Shown piece after piece: positions 34,205 to 43,052 of a stretch of DNA of 52,376 bases. The number at the start of each line of letters is the position of its first letter. The first letter of the stretch is position 1. The notes beneath the pieces are model-generated. The model was not told the origin of the DNA. It did no database searches and saw nothing but the letters and a program-made list of their open reading frames with translations. The stretch is from Rhodospirillales bacterium (GTDB taxonomy: Bacteria > Pseudomonadota > Alphaproteobacteria > Rhodospirillales > Shumkoniaceae): NCBI GenBank assembly GCA_018432935.1, contig JAHDSF010000053.1, positions 1 through 52,376 on the forward strand, read 5' to 3'. The position numbers and the translations under genes are program-made.

Positions 34205-35533
34205 TCACGTCCGCCCGGTCCGGTAGCCGTGCCGCGCCATGATCGCCTGGATCTGGTCGGCCATCGCGTTCAGCGCCGCGTCGGGCGCCATTTCGCCGGC
34301 AATGGCGCGGTTCAGGCCGAGGTCGAGCACGGCGATGATCTCGCTCGCCTCGGGGAAGATGTAGATGTTGACCGCGTGCGGCAGCGCCTTGGCCAGAGGC
34401 TTCATCCACCGGTTGGCACGCTCGTCGGCCATCGGGTCTCGGTATGGCGCCGCGCTGACCGGGATGCCGCCCGCCTTCGCATAGTAGAGCTGCGCCTCCT
34501 TGGTCTGGAACCAGCGCAGGAACTCGACCGCGGCGCGCTTGCGGGCGTCGGGCACGTTCTTCGAAATGCCGCCCAGCCAGTGTCCCAGCGCCGGCGCCGT
34601 CGGAAGTCCCGGCCGATGCGGCGGCGGCGCGAACTCGACCTTGTCGACGACGGCTGACTTGTTCTTGTCGTCCATCTGCGAAACGGCGGCGACCACCACC
34701 ATGACATGGGCGGCCTTCCCGGTCAGCATGTTCTGGATGACCTCCGCCTGGTCCTGCGAAGCCGTCTGCGGATGGCCGGCCTCGCGGGCGAGGCGAATGT
34801 AGTATTCCAGCGCCGCCACCCCTTTGTCGTCGGCCAGGGTGACGGTGTAGTCGCCGGCGTTCTGGTCCTTGAAGATGCCGCCGCCGAACCCGTACAGGTA
34901 AGGGTAGAAGTCGTAGGAGACGGTGTGGGTACCCCGCGCACCGCGCTGGACGATGCCGTAGCGTGACGGCGGCTTGTGCAGCTTCTTGGCATTGGCCTCC
35001 AGCTCAACAAAGGTCTCCGGCTCCTTGAGCCCGGCCTCCTTGTAGAGGTCGCCTCGGTAGTAGAGCATGGGCACGTTCGGCTGGATCGGCATCGACATCA
35101 GCTTGCCGCCCGCCTTCATCGCCTTCGTGGCGGGGTCGTAGAAAACGGTGTCGCCCAGCGTGTAGACGTCCTGGTCCAGCTTGAAGCCGGGCTCGATATC
35201 GGTGATCGGCTCGACGAAGCCGCCGGCGTACATCTCGGCGAACCAGCCCGAGTTCATGATCAGGATGTCGTACTGACCGCTCGCCGAGCGGACCGAGTTG
35301 CGTTGCTTCTCGAGCGATCCGGCGAACGGGTTGACGTCGAGATCGACCTTGTTTCCAGTGGTCTTCTCGTAAAGCTCGACGGTCTTGCGGAAGCTTTCGA
35401 ACCACGGCGACTGGTTAATGACGATCGTAATCGGGGCGGCGGTGGCGGCCCAAAGGGGGCGTGTGACCGCGTAAGCGGCCGTCGCGCCCGCGGCCGCGAG
35501 CGCCTGACGACGTGTCACCTTGACGGCGTCCAT
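34205..35533 (-). CDS. ABC transporter sugar-binding protein (family 1), importer B
   Basis: 442-residue SBP with a twin-arginine-like signal (VTRRQALAAAGATAAYAVTR, mature near AAPITIVIN). Typical features are YDILIMNSGWFAEMYAGGFV, MPIQPNVPMLYYRGDLYKEAG and FLRWFQTKEAQLYYAKAGGIP. It heads the importer B/sulfatase operon, downstream of lysR on the same strand, with a LysR-type palindrome in the gap. The ligand is probably a sulfated sugar or oligosaccharide, inferred from neighbours. Confidence 0.92.
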   Translation of the reverse strand: MDAVKVTRRQALAAAGATAAYAVTRPLWAATAAPITIVINQSPWFESFRKTVELYEKTTGNKVDLDVNPFAGSLEKQRNSVRSASGQYDILIMNSGWFAEMYAGGFVEPITDIEPGFKLDQDVYTLGDTVFYDPATKAMKAGGKLMSMPIQPNVPMLYYRGDLYKEAGLKEPETFVELEANAKKLHKPPSRYGIVQRGARGTHTVSYDFYPYLYGFGGGIFKDQNAGDYTVTLADDKGVAALEYYIRLAREAGHPQTASQDQAEVIQNMLTGKAAHVMVVVAAVSQMDDKNKSAVVDKVEFAPPPHRPGLPTAPALGHWLGGISKNVPDARKRAAVEFLRWFQTKEAQLYYAKAGGIPVSAAPYRDPMADERANRWMKPLAKALPHAVNIYIFPEASEIIAVLDLGLNRAIAGEMAPDAALNAMADQIQAIMARHGYRTGRT

Positions 35534-35611
35534 GGCAGTTCCTCCCTACCGCGTCTCGTTCCAGAAAACGTGGCACTCATCTGCCATGCATACAAATGAG
35601 ATAGCTTACGC

Positions 35612-35634
35612 TTGCCATAGCTAACATTTATGGC
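35612..35634. promoter_or_regulatory. LysR-type operator ahead of importer B
   Basis: GCCATA (35614-35619) and TATGGC (35629-35634) are perfect inverted arms around 9 nt, a T-N11-A LysR box within an AT-rich gap. It starts about 80 bp upstream of the SBP ATG and directly follows the lysR stop, well placed for activation of the importer operon. Confidence 0.6.
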
Positions 35635-35636
35635 AA

Positions 35637-36542
35637 TCAGTTCTTCGGCGCGACCGCACAAACGGTCCTCAGCTCTTCGATGATCGCCACCGCCGCGGGC
35701 GACAGCCAGCCGTCCTTGCGGCTGATGATGCCGGCTTCGCGCACCGCCGAGATTCTCGGCACCTTCAGCATGCGCAGGCCCTCGGCTTCGCTCCACTGGA
35801 CCGACATCGAGCCGAGAAAACTCAAGGCGTCGGAGTCGCGGAGCATGTTGAGGATCAGGGCCATCGACTCCGTCTCGACGACAATCCGCGGCGGCGGCAG
35901 ATCGACGGCGATGAACAGGGCCCGCAGGCGGCGTTGCGAGCGGGTGCTCGGGGGCGGTACGATCCACGGGAACTCCAGCAACTCGGCGGGCTCGGGCTGC
36001 TCCAGCCCCGCCAGGGGGTGGCCTTGCCGGCAGCACGGCCCCAGCTCGTCGGACGTCAGCCTCTCGATCAGCAGGTCCTGCGAAAGCTCCGGCGACGGCA
36101 GCTCCGCGACGACGAAATCGAGCTCGCCCCGCCTCAGCGCGCGCAGCAGGATGTCGTCGTAGCCGCCGACCACGCGCGCCTGGATGCCCGGGTTGCGCGT
36201 CACCGTGCGCGCCAGGCTGACCGGCAGGTGGCGGCGCAGCCAGGCCGGACCGGCCCCGATCGATACCGTCCCGACGGCGCCGCCGCGCAGCCATGCGATC
36301 TCGTTGACGGCATCCTGGACCTGGACATTGACCGTCTCGGCGTGGCGCAACAGGCTGTGGCCGAACTCCGTCAGCTGCACGCCCCGCGGCAGGCGATCGA
36401 ACAGCATCACCCCCAGCTCCTCCTCGAGGGCGTGGATGCTCTTGGTCAAGGTCGGCTGGGCGACGCCGAGATCGGCGGCCGCTCCGGTAATGCTGAGGGT
36501 CTTCGCCACCGCCAGGAAGTACTCGAGCTGCCGCAGGTTCAT
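35637..36542 (-). CDS. LysR family transcriptional regulator
   Basis: 301-residue LysR regulator. The N-terminal helix-turn-helix is MNLRQLEYFLAVAKTLSITG followed by AAADLGVAQPTLTKSIHALEEELG and LFDRLPRGVQLTEFG. The rest is the two-lobed effector domain (GTVSIGAGPAWLRRHLPVSL, LDFVVAELPS). An alternative start 12 bp upstream (ATG 36554) would add MAGP. It precedes importer B on minus and diverges from the CehA-like gene, so it likely controls one or both. Confidence 0.92.
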   Translation of the reverse strand: MNLRQLEYFLAVAKTLSITGAAADLGVAQPTLTKSIHALEEELGVMLFDRLPRGVQLTEFGHSLLRHAETVNVQVQDAVNEIAWLRGGAVGTVSIGAGPAWLRRHLPVSLARTVTRNPGIQARVVGGYDDILLRALRRGELDFVVAELPSPELSQDLLIERLTSDELGPCCRQGHPLAGLEQPEPAELLEFPWIVPPPSTRSQRRLRALFIAVDLPPPRIVVETESMALILNMLRDSDALSFLGSMSVQWSEAEGLRMLKVPRISAVREAGIISRKDGWLSPAAVAIIEELRTVCAVAPKN

Positions 36543-36612
36543 CGGTCCGGCCATCCTCGCCCGTTGGCATGCGATGAGATGTTCGCGCTGCAGTTTCCGC
36601 CCGGTCCGCGGG

Positions 36613-36621
36613 CTATGGCAA
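36613..36621. promoter_or_regulatory. LysR half-site in the lysR/CehA-like intergenic region
   Basis: CTATGGCAA is the exact reverse complement of TTGCCATAG at 35612-35620, the left part of the LysR-type palindrome. It sits 71 bp from the lysR start and about 90 bp before the CehA-like ATG. A shared 9-mer suggests LysR also binds here. Confidence 0.45.
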
Positions 36622-36708
36622 GACCGGCTTGTTCGCCGGCGCCCTCTTGCTTCGAACCCTCCGCCGGGCGCATCTGTCATCCGGGGCCTGTTCAGCCGGG
36701 GGGAAGAG

Positions 36709-38259
36709 ATGCCATCGCCCAGACTTCCGGACCGCCTCATGCCGCGCGCCGCACGCCACGGCCTGCGGCCCCTCTACGGGGACATCCACAACCACTGCAA
36801 CATCTCGTATGGGCACGGCAGCCTGGCAGGTGCACTGGAGAACGCGCGCCGGCAGCTCGACTTTGTTTCGATCACCGGCCATGCCTACTGGCCCGACATG
36901 CCGGTCGACGATCCGCGCGTGGCACGGATCGTCGATTTTCACGTCAAGGGTTTCGCCAGGCTGGCCGAACTCTGGCCGGGCCACTTCGAGACCCTCGCCC
37001 GCTACCACAGGCCCGGGGAGTTCACCGTCTTTCCCGGCTACGAGATGCATTCCGCGGCCCACGGCGACTACACGATCGTGCTGCGCGACCTCGACCAGCG
37101 CGAGATGATCAAGGCCGACAGCCCGCGCGGCCTGCTGGCGGCCTTGCGCGCGGCCTACGGCGAACGGGCCTTCGCCTTTCCCCACCACATCGGCTACCGG
37201 CTGGGGGCGCGCGGCCTCAACTGGCAGAGCTTCTCCGAGGAACTGTCGCCGGTGCTGGAGCTGATCTCGATGCACGGCTGCGCCGAGACCTCGCTGACCG
37301 ACCGCCCCTTCCTGCACTCGATGGGCCCGTGCGACGGCGCCAACACGGTGCACGCCGGCCTCAACGCCGGCCGCCTGTTCGGGGTGATTGGCAACACCGA
37401 CCATCACAGCGGCTTCCCCGGCTCTTACGGCCACGGCCGCGGCGCCGTCTACGCGGCCGATAACAACGCCGAGGCGGTGTGGTCGGCGATCCACGCGCGA
37501 TGCACCAATGCCCTGACCGGCGACAACGCCCACCTGTTCCTCACGGTGGGCGGCGCGGTGCAGGGCGGCATCGTCGCCCCCGGCAGTGCCCGGACCGTCG
37601 CCATCGAGGCGGTCGGCGGCAGCTTCATCGACTGCATCGACGTGATTCGCAACGGCCGTCTCGTACACCGCGTCACACCCGCCATCTCGCCGAGCCCGAT
37701 CGACACTCCCGAACGCGGTTTCGAGACCATTCTCGCCCTTGAGCTCGGCTGGGGCAGCCGCGGCAGCTTCCACGACTGGCAGGGCTGGCTTGCGGTCAGG
37801 GGCGGCGAGATCCTGGGGGTGGAGCCGCGGCTGCGCGGGCCGGAGATCGTCTCTCCGCTCGAAGGCGGGGAGCACGCCGAGCACACCACCGTGGTGGCGC
37901 ACGAAGGCGACCGCGTCCGTTTCGCCGTCCGCAGCTACGCCAATCCGAACAACGCCACCAGCGCGACCCAGGGCCTCGCGCTCCGCCTCAGGCTGGAGCA
38001 GGGCGCGCGCATCGAGGCGGAGTTCGACGGCCAACCTTTGGAAGTCGCGTCGGACCGGCTGCTGGCGGGCGCGCTGTCCGGCAACCTCGGACCGATCGAC
38101 AGCCCGGCCTACCGCCTCCATCCCCTGCCCCGCCCGCACGAGTGGCAGTGGCAGGGGGAGCTGCCCCTGGAGCCGCTGGCCAGCGGCGACTGGCTGACGC
38201 TGCGGATGCGTCAGAGCAACGGTCAGTGGGCCTGGACCAGCCCGATCTTCTGCCGTTGA
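36709..38259 (+). CDS. CehA/McbA-type PHP metallohydrolase
   Basis: 516-residue protein with a PHP-type metal centre: His27 and His29 in YGDIHNHCNISYG, later FPGYEMHS, FPHHIGY and GNTDHHSGFPGSYGHGRGAV. CehA/McbA proteins in this superfamily include carbaryl hydrolase, though most members have unknown substrates. The C-terminal about 230 residues look beta-rich and lack a known motif. No signal peptide. ATG 36709 has a strong GGGGGGAAGAG SD. Divergent from lysR, tail-to-tail with dctM system 2. It may remove an ester or carbamate decoration. Confidence 0.82.
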   Translation: MPSPRLPDRLMPRAARHGLRPLYGDIHNHCNISYGHGSLAGALENARRQLDFVSITGHAYWPDMPVDDPRVARIVDFHVKGFARLAELWPGHFETLARYHRPGEFTVFPGYEMHSAAHGDYTIVLRDLDQREMIKADSPRGLLAALRAAYGERAFAFPHHIGYRLGARGLNWQSFSEELSPVLELISMHGCAETSLTDRPFLHSMGPCDGANTVHAGLNAGRLFGVIGNTDHHSGFPGSYGHGRGAVYAADNNAEAVWSAIHARCTNALTGDNAHLFLTVGGAVQGGIVAPGSARTVAIEAVGGSFIDCIDVIRNGRLVHRVTPAISPSPIDTPERGFETILALELGWGSRGSFHDWQGWLAVRGGEILGVEPRLRGPEIVSPLEGGEHAEHTTVVAHEGDRVRFAVRSYANPNNATSATQGLALRLRLEQGARIEAEFDGQPLEVASDRLLAGALSGNLGPIDSPAYRLHPLPRPHEWQWQGELPLEPLASGDWLTLRMRQSNGQWAWTSPIFCR

Positions 38260-38326
38260 GGCCGAGCCGTGGGGGCCCCATGGACGACGCGAGTGCCGCT
38301 GCGCTGGTTGCCGCTTGCGCGCCCGG

Positions 38327-39601
38327 CTAGCGAAGATGGGATGGCAGCCAGGTCACCAGGGGCGGGAACACGGCGATCACTCCCAGGACGACGATGGCGG
38401 CCACGAGCAGAGGCAGCGTCTGAACGATCACCCGCGCCACCGAGGTCTGGGCGATGCCGGCGCAAAGATAGAGGCAGGTTCCGATGGGCGGCGTGACTAG
38501 GCCGTAGGCAAGCGCGATCACCATGATCACGCAGAAGTGGATCGGGTCCATGCCGAACTCTACGGCGATCGGAACCAGGATCGGACCCAGGATCAGCAGG
38601 GCCGGGGTCAGGTCGATCACCATGCCGACCAGGAGCAGGAAGACGACGCTGATCGCGAGAAAGATCGCCGGGCTGTTGGTGATTCCGGCCATCGCCTGGG
38701 CCAGCGCCTGAGGGACCTGTTCGCTGCTGAGCAGCCAAGCGGAACCGGTCGCCGAGGCGACGATGAACATGACCACCGAGGAGGTTACCGCCGCGCGCAC
38801 CCCGGAGTCATAGATGTCGCGCCAGGTCAGCTCGCGGTAGACGATGCCGGCGACAAACAGCGCGTAGGCGACGGCGAACACGGATGATTCGGTGACCGTG
38901 AATACGCCGAGACGGAGGCCCCCGACGACGATGATCGGCAGCAACAGCGCCCAGCCGGTCTCCCGCGCCCGGCGCAGGATCACCCGCACCGGCTGGCGCG
39001 GCTCGACCGGCGCGCCGGTGACGCGGGCGAGGATGTAGACCATGATCAGGAGCGCCGAACCGATCAACACCCCGGGGATCAGGCCGCCGAAGAACATCTG
39101 CAGGACCGAATTGCCGGTGATGAAGCCCAGCACGATCATCGGGATGGAGGGTGGGATGATCACGCCCAGCGTCGAGGCGACGGCCGTCACCGCGGCGGCG
39201 AAATCGGCGCTGTAGCCGCGGCTCTTCATGGCCGGGATCATGATCGAGCCGATCATCGAGGCGTCCGCCACCGATGATCCGGAGAACGAAGCCATCACCA
39301 TGCTCGCTCCGACGTTGACCAGGGCCAGCCCGCCCCGGATCCAGCCGATCACCGCGACGAAGAACTCTATGATGCGGCGCGTGATTCCGCCTACGCCCAT
39401 GATCTCGGCGGCCAGCATGAAGAACGGCACCGCGATCAGCGAGTAGTTGTCGGCGCCCGTCAGCATCTGGTGGGGCAGCAGCACCAGCGGCATCTCGGTG
39501 TGGACGACCAGCAGCACCAGCATGGCAAGGCCGAGCCCGAACGCCACCGGCATCCCCAGGGCCAGCAGGACGCCGAGAATCGCGAGGAAACTGAACAGCA
39601 T
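38327..39601 (-). CDS. TRAP transporter large permease (DctM family), system 2
   Basis: 424-residue DctM permease. I use ATG 39601 with GAGG 6 nt upstream; a TTG at 39613 overlapping the dctQ stop would add 4 residues. Signatures include PFFMLAAEIMGVGGITRRII, VASTLGVIIPPSIPMIVLGF and LVGMVIDLTPALLILGPIL. Last gene of the minus operon dctP2-dctQ2-dctM2 read from the promoter beside gntR2. Confidence 0.94.
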   Translation of the reverse strand: MLFSFLAILGVLLALGMPVAFGLGLAMLVLLVVHTEMPLVLLPHQMLTGADNYSLIAVPFFMLAAEIMGVGGITRRIIEFFVAVIGWIRGGLALVNVGASMVMASFSGSSVADASMIGSIMIPAMKSRGYSADFAAAVTAVASTLGVIIPPSIPMIVLGFITGNSVLQMFFGGLIPGVLIGSALLIMVYILARVTGAPVEPRQPVRVILRRARETGWALLLPIIVVGGLRLGVFTVTESSVFAVAYALFVAGIVYRELTWRDIYDSGVRAAVTSSVVMFIVASATGSAWLLSSEQVPQALAQAMAGITNSPAIFLAISVVFLLLVGMVIDLTPALLILGPILVPIAVEFGMDPIHFCVIMVIALAYGLVTPPIGTCLYLCAGIAQTSVARVIVQTLPLLVAAIVVLGVIAVFPPLVTWLPSHLR

Positions 39602-39609
39602 TCTGAGCC

Positions 39610-40083
39610 TCAAGCCTGGCGGTGGGCCAGCAGCCGGAACAGGCGGCGCACGTAGACGGCCGCCATCAGGACGGCCCCGACCGGCCCTGCGAGGTACACG
39701 TATCCCATGGGCACGCCCGTAGCCGGCGCTAGGTAGTCGAGATTCTGGGCAACCAGATGCAGGCCGTAGACGCCCCAGACGCCCAGGAATGAAAGGATGA
39801 GGAGGATGGAGAGGATCTCCATCCTCCTCTGCACACCGGGGGAGACCATCTGAACGACGATATCCATGCCGATATGGCTGCCACGCACCACGCCCAGGGT
39901 TGCGCCGACGAACGTGAGCCAGATGAAGAGCATGCGGGCGACCTCGTCCGCCCAGGTCAGCGCTCCCCCGTAGAGTGCCCGAAGCACCACATTGCAGAAC
40001 ACCAGGAGGACCATCACGGCAAGTGTGCTGAACAGGAAGACCTCGAGCAGCCGTGCGACTTTCGGAGCGGGAGATCCGGACAT
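39610..40083 (-). CDS. TRAP transporter small permease (DctQ family), system 2
   Basis: 157-residue, four-helix DctQ protein. Typical motifs are LTWADEVARMLFIWLTFVGA and VRGSHIGMDIVVQM. It lies 24 bp after dctP2 and 8 bp before the dctM2 ATG. Confidence 0.92.
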   Translation of the reverse strand: MSGSPAPKVARLLEVFLFSTLAVMVLLVFCNVVLRALYGGALTWADEVARMLFIWLTFVGATLGVVRGSHIGMDIVVQMVSPGVQRRMEILSILLILSFLGVWGVYGLHLVAQNLDYLAPATGVPMGYVYLAGPVGAVLMAAVYVRRLFRLLAHRQA

Positions 40084-40107
40084 GGCGGGTGATCCAGCAA
40101 GGAGGCG

Positions 40108-41109
40108 TCAGGATGAGGCGATGCGGCCCAGCAGATCCTTTCCGCCCTCGACACGATCGCCGAACGTGGCGCGGACCGCCTCGGTCGCCTTCTGGAACTG
40201 GGCGACGTCAGGGTAGGTCACCTTCATGCCGAGCTTGGCGAGCTTCTCGACATCCGCCTTGGAGTCTTCCTCCAGCATCTTGCGCTGCAGCACGGAGCAC
40301 TCCTGGGCGGCCTTGCGGAGCCCATCCTTGTCGGCGCTGCTGAGCGCGGTCCAATGCGGCTTGCTGACCGAGATCGCCCCGTAGCTGAAGATGTGGTTGG
40401 AGATCGCGAGGTGTTGCTGGACCTCGTAGAACTTGCTGGCCAGAACGGTCGGGGGAGGGTTGTCCTGGCCGTCGACCACCTTTTGGCTGAGGGCTGTGAA
40501 CACCTCGCCGAACGGCATCGTGACGACACTGAACCCCAGGGCTTTGCCGGTCTCGATGTAGACCTTGTTCTCCGGCATGCGCATGCGGATACCGGCGGTA
40601 TCGGCCAGCGCGTTGATCGGCCGCACCCCGTTGCTGATGGCGCGGAACCCGTTGCCGACCCAGGCCAGAACGATGATGCCGACCTTCTCGAACTCGGCCG
40701 CGAGTTCCTTGCCGATCGGGCCGTCGAAGACACGCCAGGCATGGCCGTAGTCGGTGAAGACGTAGGGCAGCTCGAGCAGCGCGAGCTTCGGCAATGAGGC
40801 GGACAGAAGGCCGCCGGTCACCCCCATCTCGATCGTGCCCAGCCGTACTCCTTCGGTCAGCTCCTTTTCCGAGCCGAGGCTGGAGTTGTCGTGGACGGAG
40901 ATGGTGAGGCGGCCCTGCGTGTACTCCGCCACCTTGGGCACGAAGACCTGGCGCAACGCCCGGTTCATCGAATGATCGCCAGCGTAGAAGTTGGCGATCT
41001 TGAACCGGCGACCCTGGGCAAACGCCGGGACGCCGAGGGCGCCGACGGCGGCTCCGCCTAGCGCGACGGTGCCGATACCCCTGAGAAACTGCTTGCGGGT
41101 GAGATCCAT
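40108..41109 (-). CDS. TRAP transporter substrate-binding protein (DctP family), system 2
   Basis: 333-residue DctP SBP with an RK-type twin-arginine-like signal (TRKQFLRGIGTVALGGAAVG) ending near AFAQG. The ligand-binding Arg is expected at Arg177 in TAGIRMRMPENK. Other DctP features are LELPYVFTDYGHAWRVFDGP, GEVFTALSQKVVDGQDNPP and the C-terminal helix. This suggests an organic-acid ligand such as a sugar acid. First gene of the minus TRAP operon, divergent from gntR2. Confidence 0.93.
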   Translation of the reverse strand: MDLTRKQFLRGIGTVALGGAAVGALGVPAFAQGRRFKIANFYAGDHSMNRALRQVFVPKVAEYTQGRLTISVHDNSSLGSEKELTEGVRLGTIEMGVTGGLLSASLPKLALLELPYVFTDYGHAWRVFDGPIGKELAAEFEKVGIIVLAWVGNGFRAISNGVRPINALADTAGIRMRMPENKVYIETGKALGFSVVTMPFGEVFTALSQKVVDGQDNPPPTVLASKFYEVQQHLAISNHIFSYGAISVSKPHWTALSSADKDGLRKAAQECSVLQRKMLEEDSKADVEKLAKLGMKVTYPDVAQFQKATEAVRATFGDRVEGGKDLLGRIASS

Positions 41110-41139
41110 GGTTCCTCCTCGTCCGCCTTGGACGCTGCG

Positions 41140-41183
41140 TGTAGTTTTGCTACATGTATAGCCGGCAGTTTCGCGGCCGTCAA
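41140..41183 (-). promoter_or_regulatory. Promoter and operator of TRAP operon 2
   Basis: Minus strand: TTGACG (41183-41178), 17 nt, TATACA (41160-41155). Directly downstream of the -10 lies TGTAGTTTTGCTACA (plus 41140-41154), perfect 5-bp arms TGTAG/CTACA around 5 nt. The site has the size and symmetry of a GntR operator and is in a repressing position beside gntR2. Confidence 0.65.
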
Positions 41184-41245
41184 TGCTTATATATCGAACT
41201 CGTATGTGGTATCTTTCGCATCAAGCTTATGTACAAGAGGGCCAT

Positions 41246-41920
41246 ATGCCGATTTCGGAACGCAATCCCGCCAGGACCACTCTGACCGAGCGGGCGCTCG
41301 AGTCGATCCGCACACGGATCGTCGAGGGCGAATTGAGCCTGGGCGAAGCCGTGACCGAGTCGGCGCTGGCCGCCGAGCTGTCGATGAGCAAGACCCCGGT
41401 CCGGGAAGCCCTGCTTCAGCTCAAGCGGGAAGGCCTGGTCGAAGTGCAGCCGAAGCGGGGCTCGTTCGTCTTCCGCCTGGGCGGGGACGAGGTCCGTCAG
41501 ATCAGCGATTTCCGCTGCCTCCTGGAACGCGAGGCGCTGGTCGGGTCGATGGCGCATTCCTGGGGGCAGCTCGTCGATCGCCTGGAGCCCTGCGTGGCCG
41601 CCATGACCGAGGCGATACGATCGGGTGACCTGCCGGCGTACCGCCGGCTGGATGCCGAGTTCCACAGCAGTATCATCCTGTATTGCGGCAACCTCTTCCT
41701 GATCGAGGCCTACCGGCAGATCGGTTTCCGGATCCAGGCCCTGCGCACGCGCCTTTCGGTGCGCCCGGAGAACAACGTCCGGACCCAGGAGGAGCACGAG
41801 ACGATCGTCGCCGCCATCGTGGCCCGCAACCGTCCCGAAGCCGTCCGCCTGCTCACCGACCACATCGAAGGAATGCGCGACCTCTACGTCGAGACCGTCC
41901 TGGACGGGCCTGACCGCTGA
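41246..41920 (+). CDS. GntR family regulator, FCD type, between two TRAP operons
   Basis: 224-residue FCD-type GntR regulator. The N-terminal wHTH includes GEAVTESALAAELSMSKTPV then REALLQLKREGLVEVQPKRG. The FCD domain has FRCLLEREALVGSMAHS, YRRLDAEFHSSIILYCGN and EEHETIVAAIVARNRPEAVR with the expected Asp/His metal residues. ATG 41246 follows AAGAGG by 5 nt. It is divergent from TRAP operon 2 and immediately upstream of TRAP operon 3, and shares a site motif with both promoters. Confidence 0.93.
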   Translation: MPISERNPARTTLTERALESIRTRIVEGELSLGEAVTESALAAELSMSKTPVREALLQLKREGLVEVQPKRGSFVFRLGGDEVRQISDFRCLLEREALVGSMAHSWGQLVDRLEPCVAAMTEAIRSGDLPAYRRLDAEFHSSIILYCGNLFLIEAYRQIGFRIQALRTRLSVRPENNVRTQEEHETIVAAIVARNRPEAVRLLTDHIEGMRDLYVETVLDGPDR

Positions 41921-41968
41921 ACGGCGTCGGCGAGGAGGGCGTGCTGGCCGACAGCCATTCCGCCGGGC

Positions 41969-42010
41969 TTGACAGCTTCTTCGTGTAGTAATATGACAAC
42001 ACGATGTAGC
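41969..42010 (+). promoter_or_regulatory. Promoter and operators of TRAP operon 3
   Basis: TTGACA (41969-41974), 17 nt, TATGAC (41992-41997). TGTAGTAATATGACA (41984-41998) overlaps the -10 and shares TGTAGTNNTNNNACA with the site at 41140-41154. TCGTGT (41981-41986) and ACACGA (41999-42004) form perfect outer arms. A second TGTAGC at 42005-42010 begins 21 bp after the first. Confidence 0.65.
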
Positions 42011-42030
42011 GAAAAAGCGGGAGGAATGGA

Positions 42031-43020
42031 ATGCGCACGTTCAACATCCGCCCGGTGTTCGGGGCTCTGGTCCTGGTGCTCGGCGCGGCGACCGCCGCCA
42101 ACGCAAAGATCGTCATCAAGGCCGGTTACGGCACCGGCGGCGGGCCGATTCACGATGCCATGGTCGAGTTCGAGAAGCGGGTCGAGAAGGCCAATCCCGA
42201 GATCGACGTGCAGATATTTCCGGGCGGCCAGCTCGGATCGGAAGGCGAGATCATCGGTCAGCTGCAGGCCGGCATCACCGATCTGCTGCCCACCACGACC
42301 GGCCCGCTGGGACAGCACAACCCGATCTACTATGCCCTGGAGACCCCGTACGTTTTCCTGAGCGAGAAGCATGCCTACGAAGTTCTCGACGGCCCGATCG
42401 GGGAGAGGCAGCTCAAGGGTCTGGAGTCGAAGGGCCTGATCGGGCTGGCATTCTGGGAGAACGGGTTCCGCGAGGTGACGAACAACGTTCGTCCGATCAA
42501 GACGCCCGAGGATTTCAAGGGCATCAAGCTGCGCGTCCAGCAGAACACGCTGCACATGAACTTCTTCAAGTCGATGGGCGCGAACCCGGTGCCGCTGCCG
42601 TTCACTGAAGTCTACAACTCGCTGGCGACAGGGGTTGTCGATGGTCAGGAGAACCCGTTCGCCCTGATCGCCACCAACAAGTTCTTCGAGCAGCAGAAAT
42701 ACATCTCGAAGACGGACCACGTCTATTCAGCGGTTCCGGTGTTCTACTCGGCGGTCAAGTGGAAAGCCCTGCCCGCCGACGTCCAGAAGCTGATCAAGAG
42801 CACCATCGTCGACCTGCGGACCTGGGAGCGCAACCGCGGCGCAGAGATGCAGGAGACCTATCTCGCGGAGATCAAAAAGAAGTCAGAGCTGTACGAAGTC
42901 TCAGCGGCCGAGAAGAAGGCGTTCCAGAAAGCCGCAACCGAGGTCTACGCGTGGGCCAAGGATAAGTACGGCAAGGAGTACAGCGAGATCCTGGACGCCA
43001 TCATCGCCACGGCGAAGTGA
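42031..43020 (+). CDS. TRAP transporter substrate-binding protein (DctP family), system 3
   Basis: 329-residue DctP SBP with a Sec signal ending near ANAKI (residue 25). Arg168 in DFKGIKLRVQQN is the usual carboxylate-binding Arg; GGQLGSEGEIIGQLQAGITD and FTEVYNSLATGVVDGQENPF are strong family signatures. It heads a plus operon with DctQM, an FGGY kinase, a hydroxyacid dehydrogenase and a DapA-type aldolase, so the ligand is probably a sugar acid or related hydroxy acid. Confidence 0.94.
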   Translation: MRTFNIRPVFGALVLVLGAATAANAKIVIKAGYGTGGGPIHDAMVEFEKRVEKANPEIDVQIFPGGQLGSEGEIIGQLQAGITDLLPTTTGPLGQHNPIYYALETPYVFLSEKHAYEVLDGPIGERQLKGLESKGLIGLAFWENGFREVTNNVRPIKTPEDFKGIKLRVQQNTLHMNFFKSMGANPVPLPFTEVYNSLATGVVDGQENPFALIATNKFFEQQKYISKTDHVYSAVPVFYSAVKWKALPADVQKLIKSTIVDLRTWERNRGAEMQETYLAEIKKKSELYEVSAAEKKAFQKAATEVYAWAKDKYGKEYSEILDAIIATAK

Positions 43021-43052
43021 TTCATTCGCGACCCTACTCGTTCCATACGGCG

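Noticed and set aside
38260-38326. Possible small gene or terminator between the CehA-like gene and dctM2
   Set aside because: Only 67 bp between convergent genes, with no stem plus U tract and no frame of useful length.
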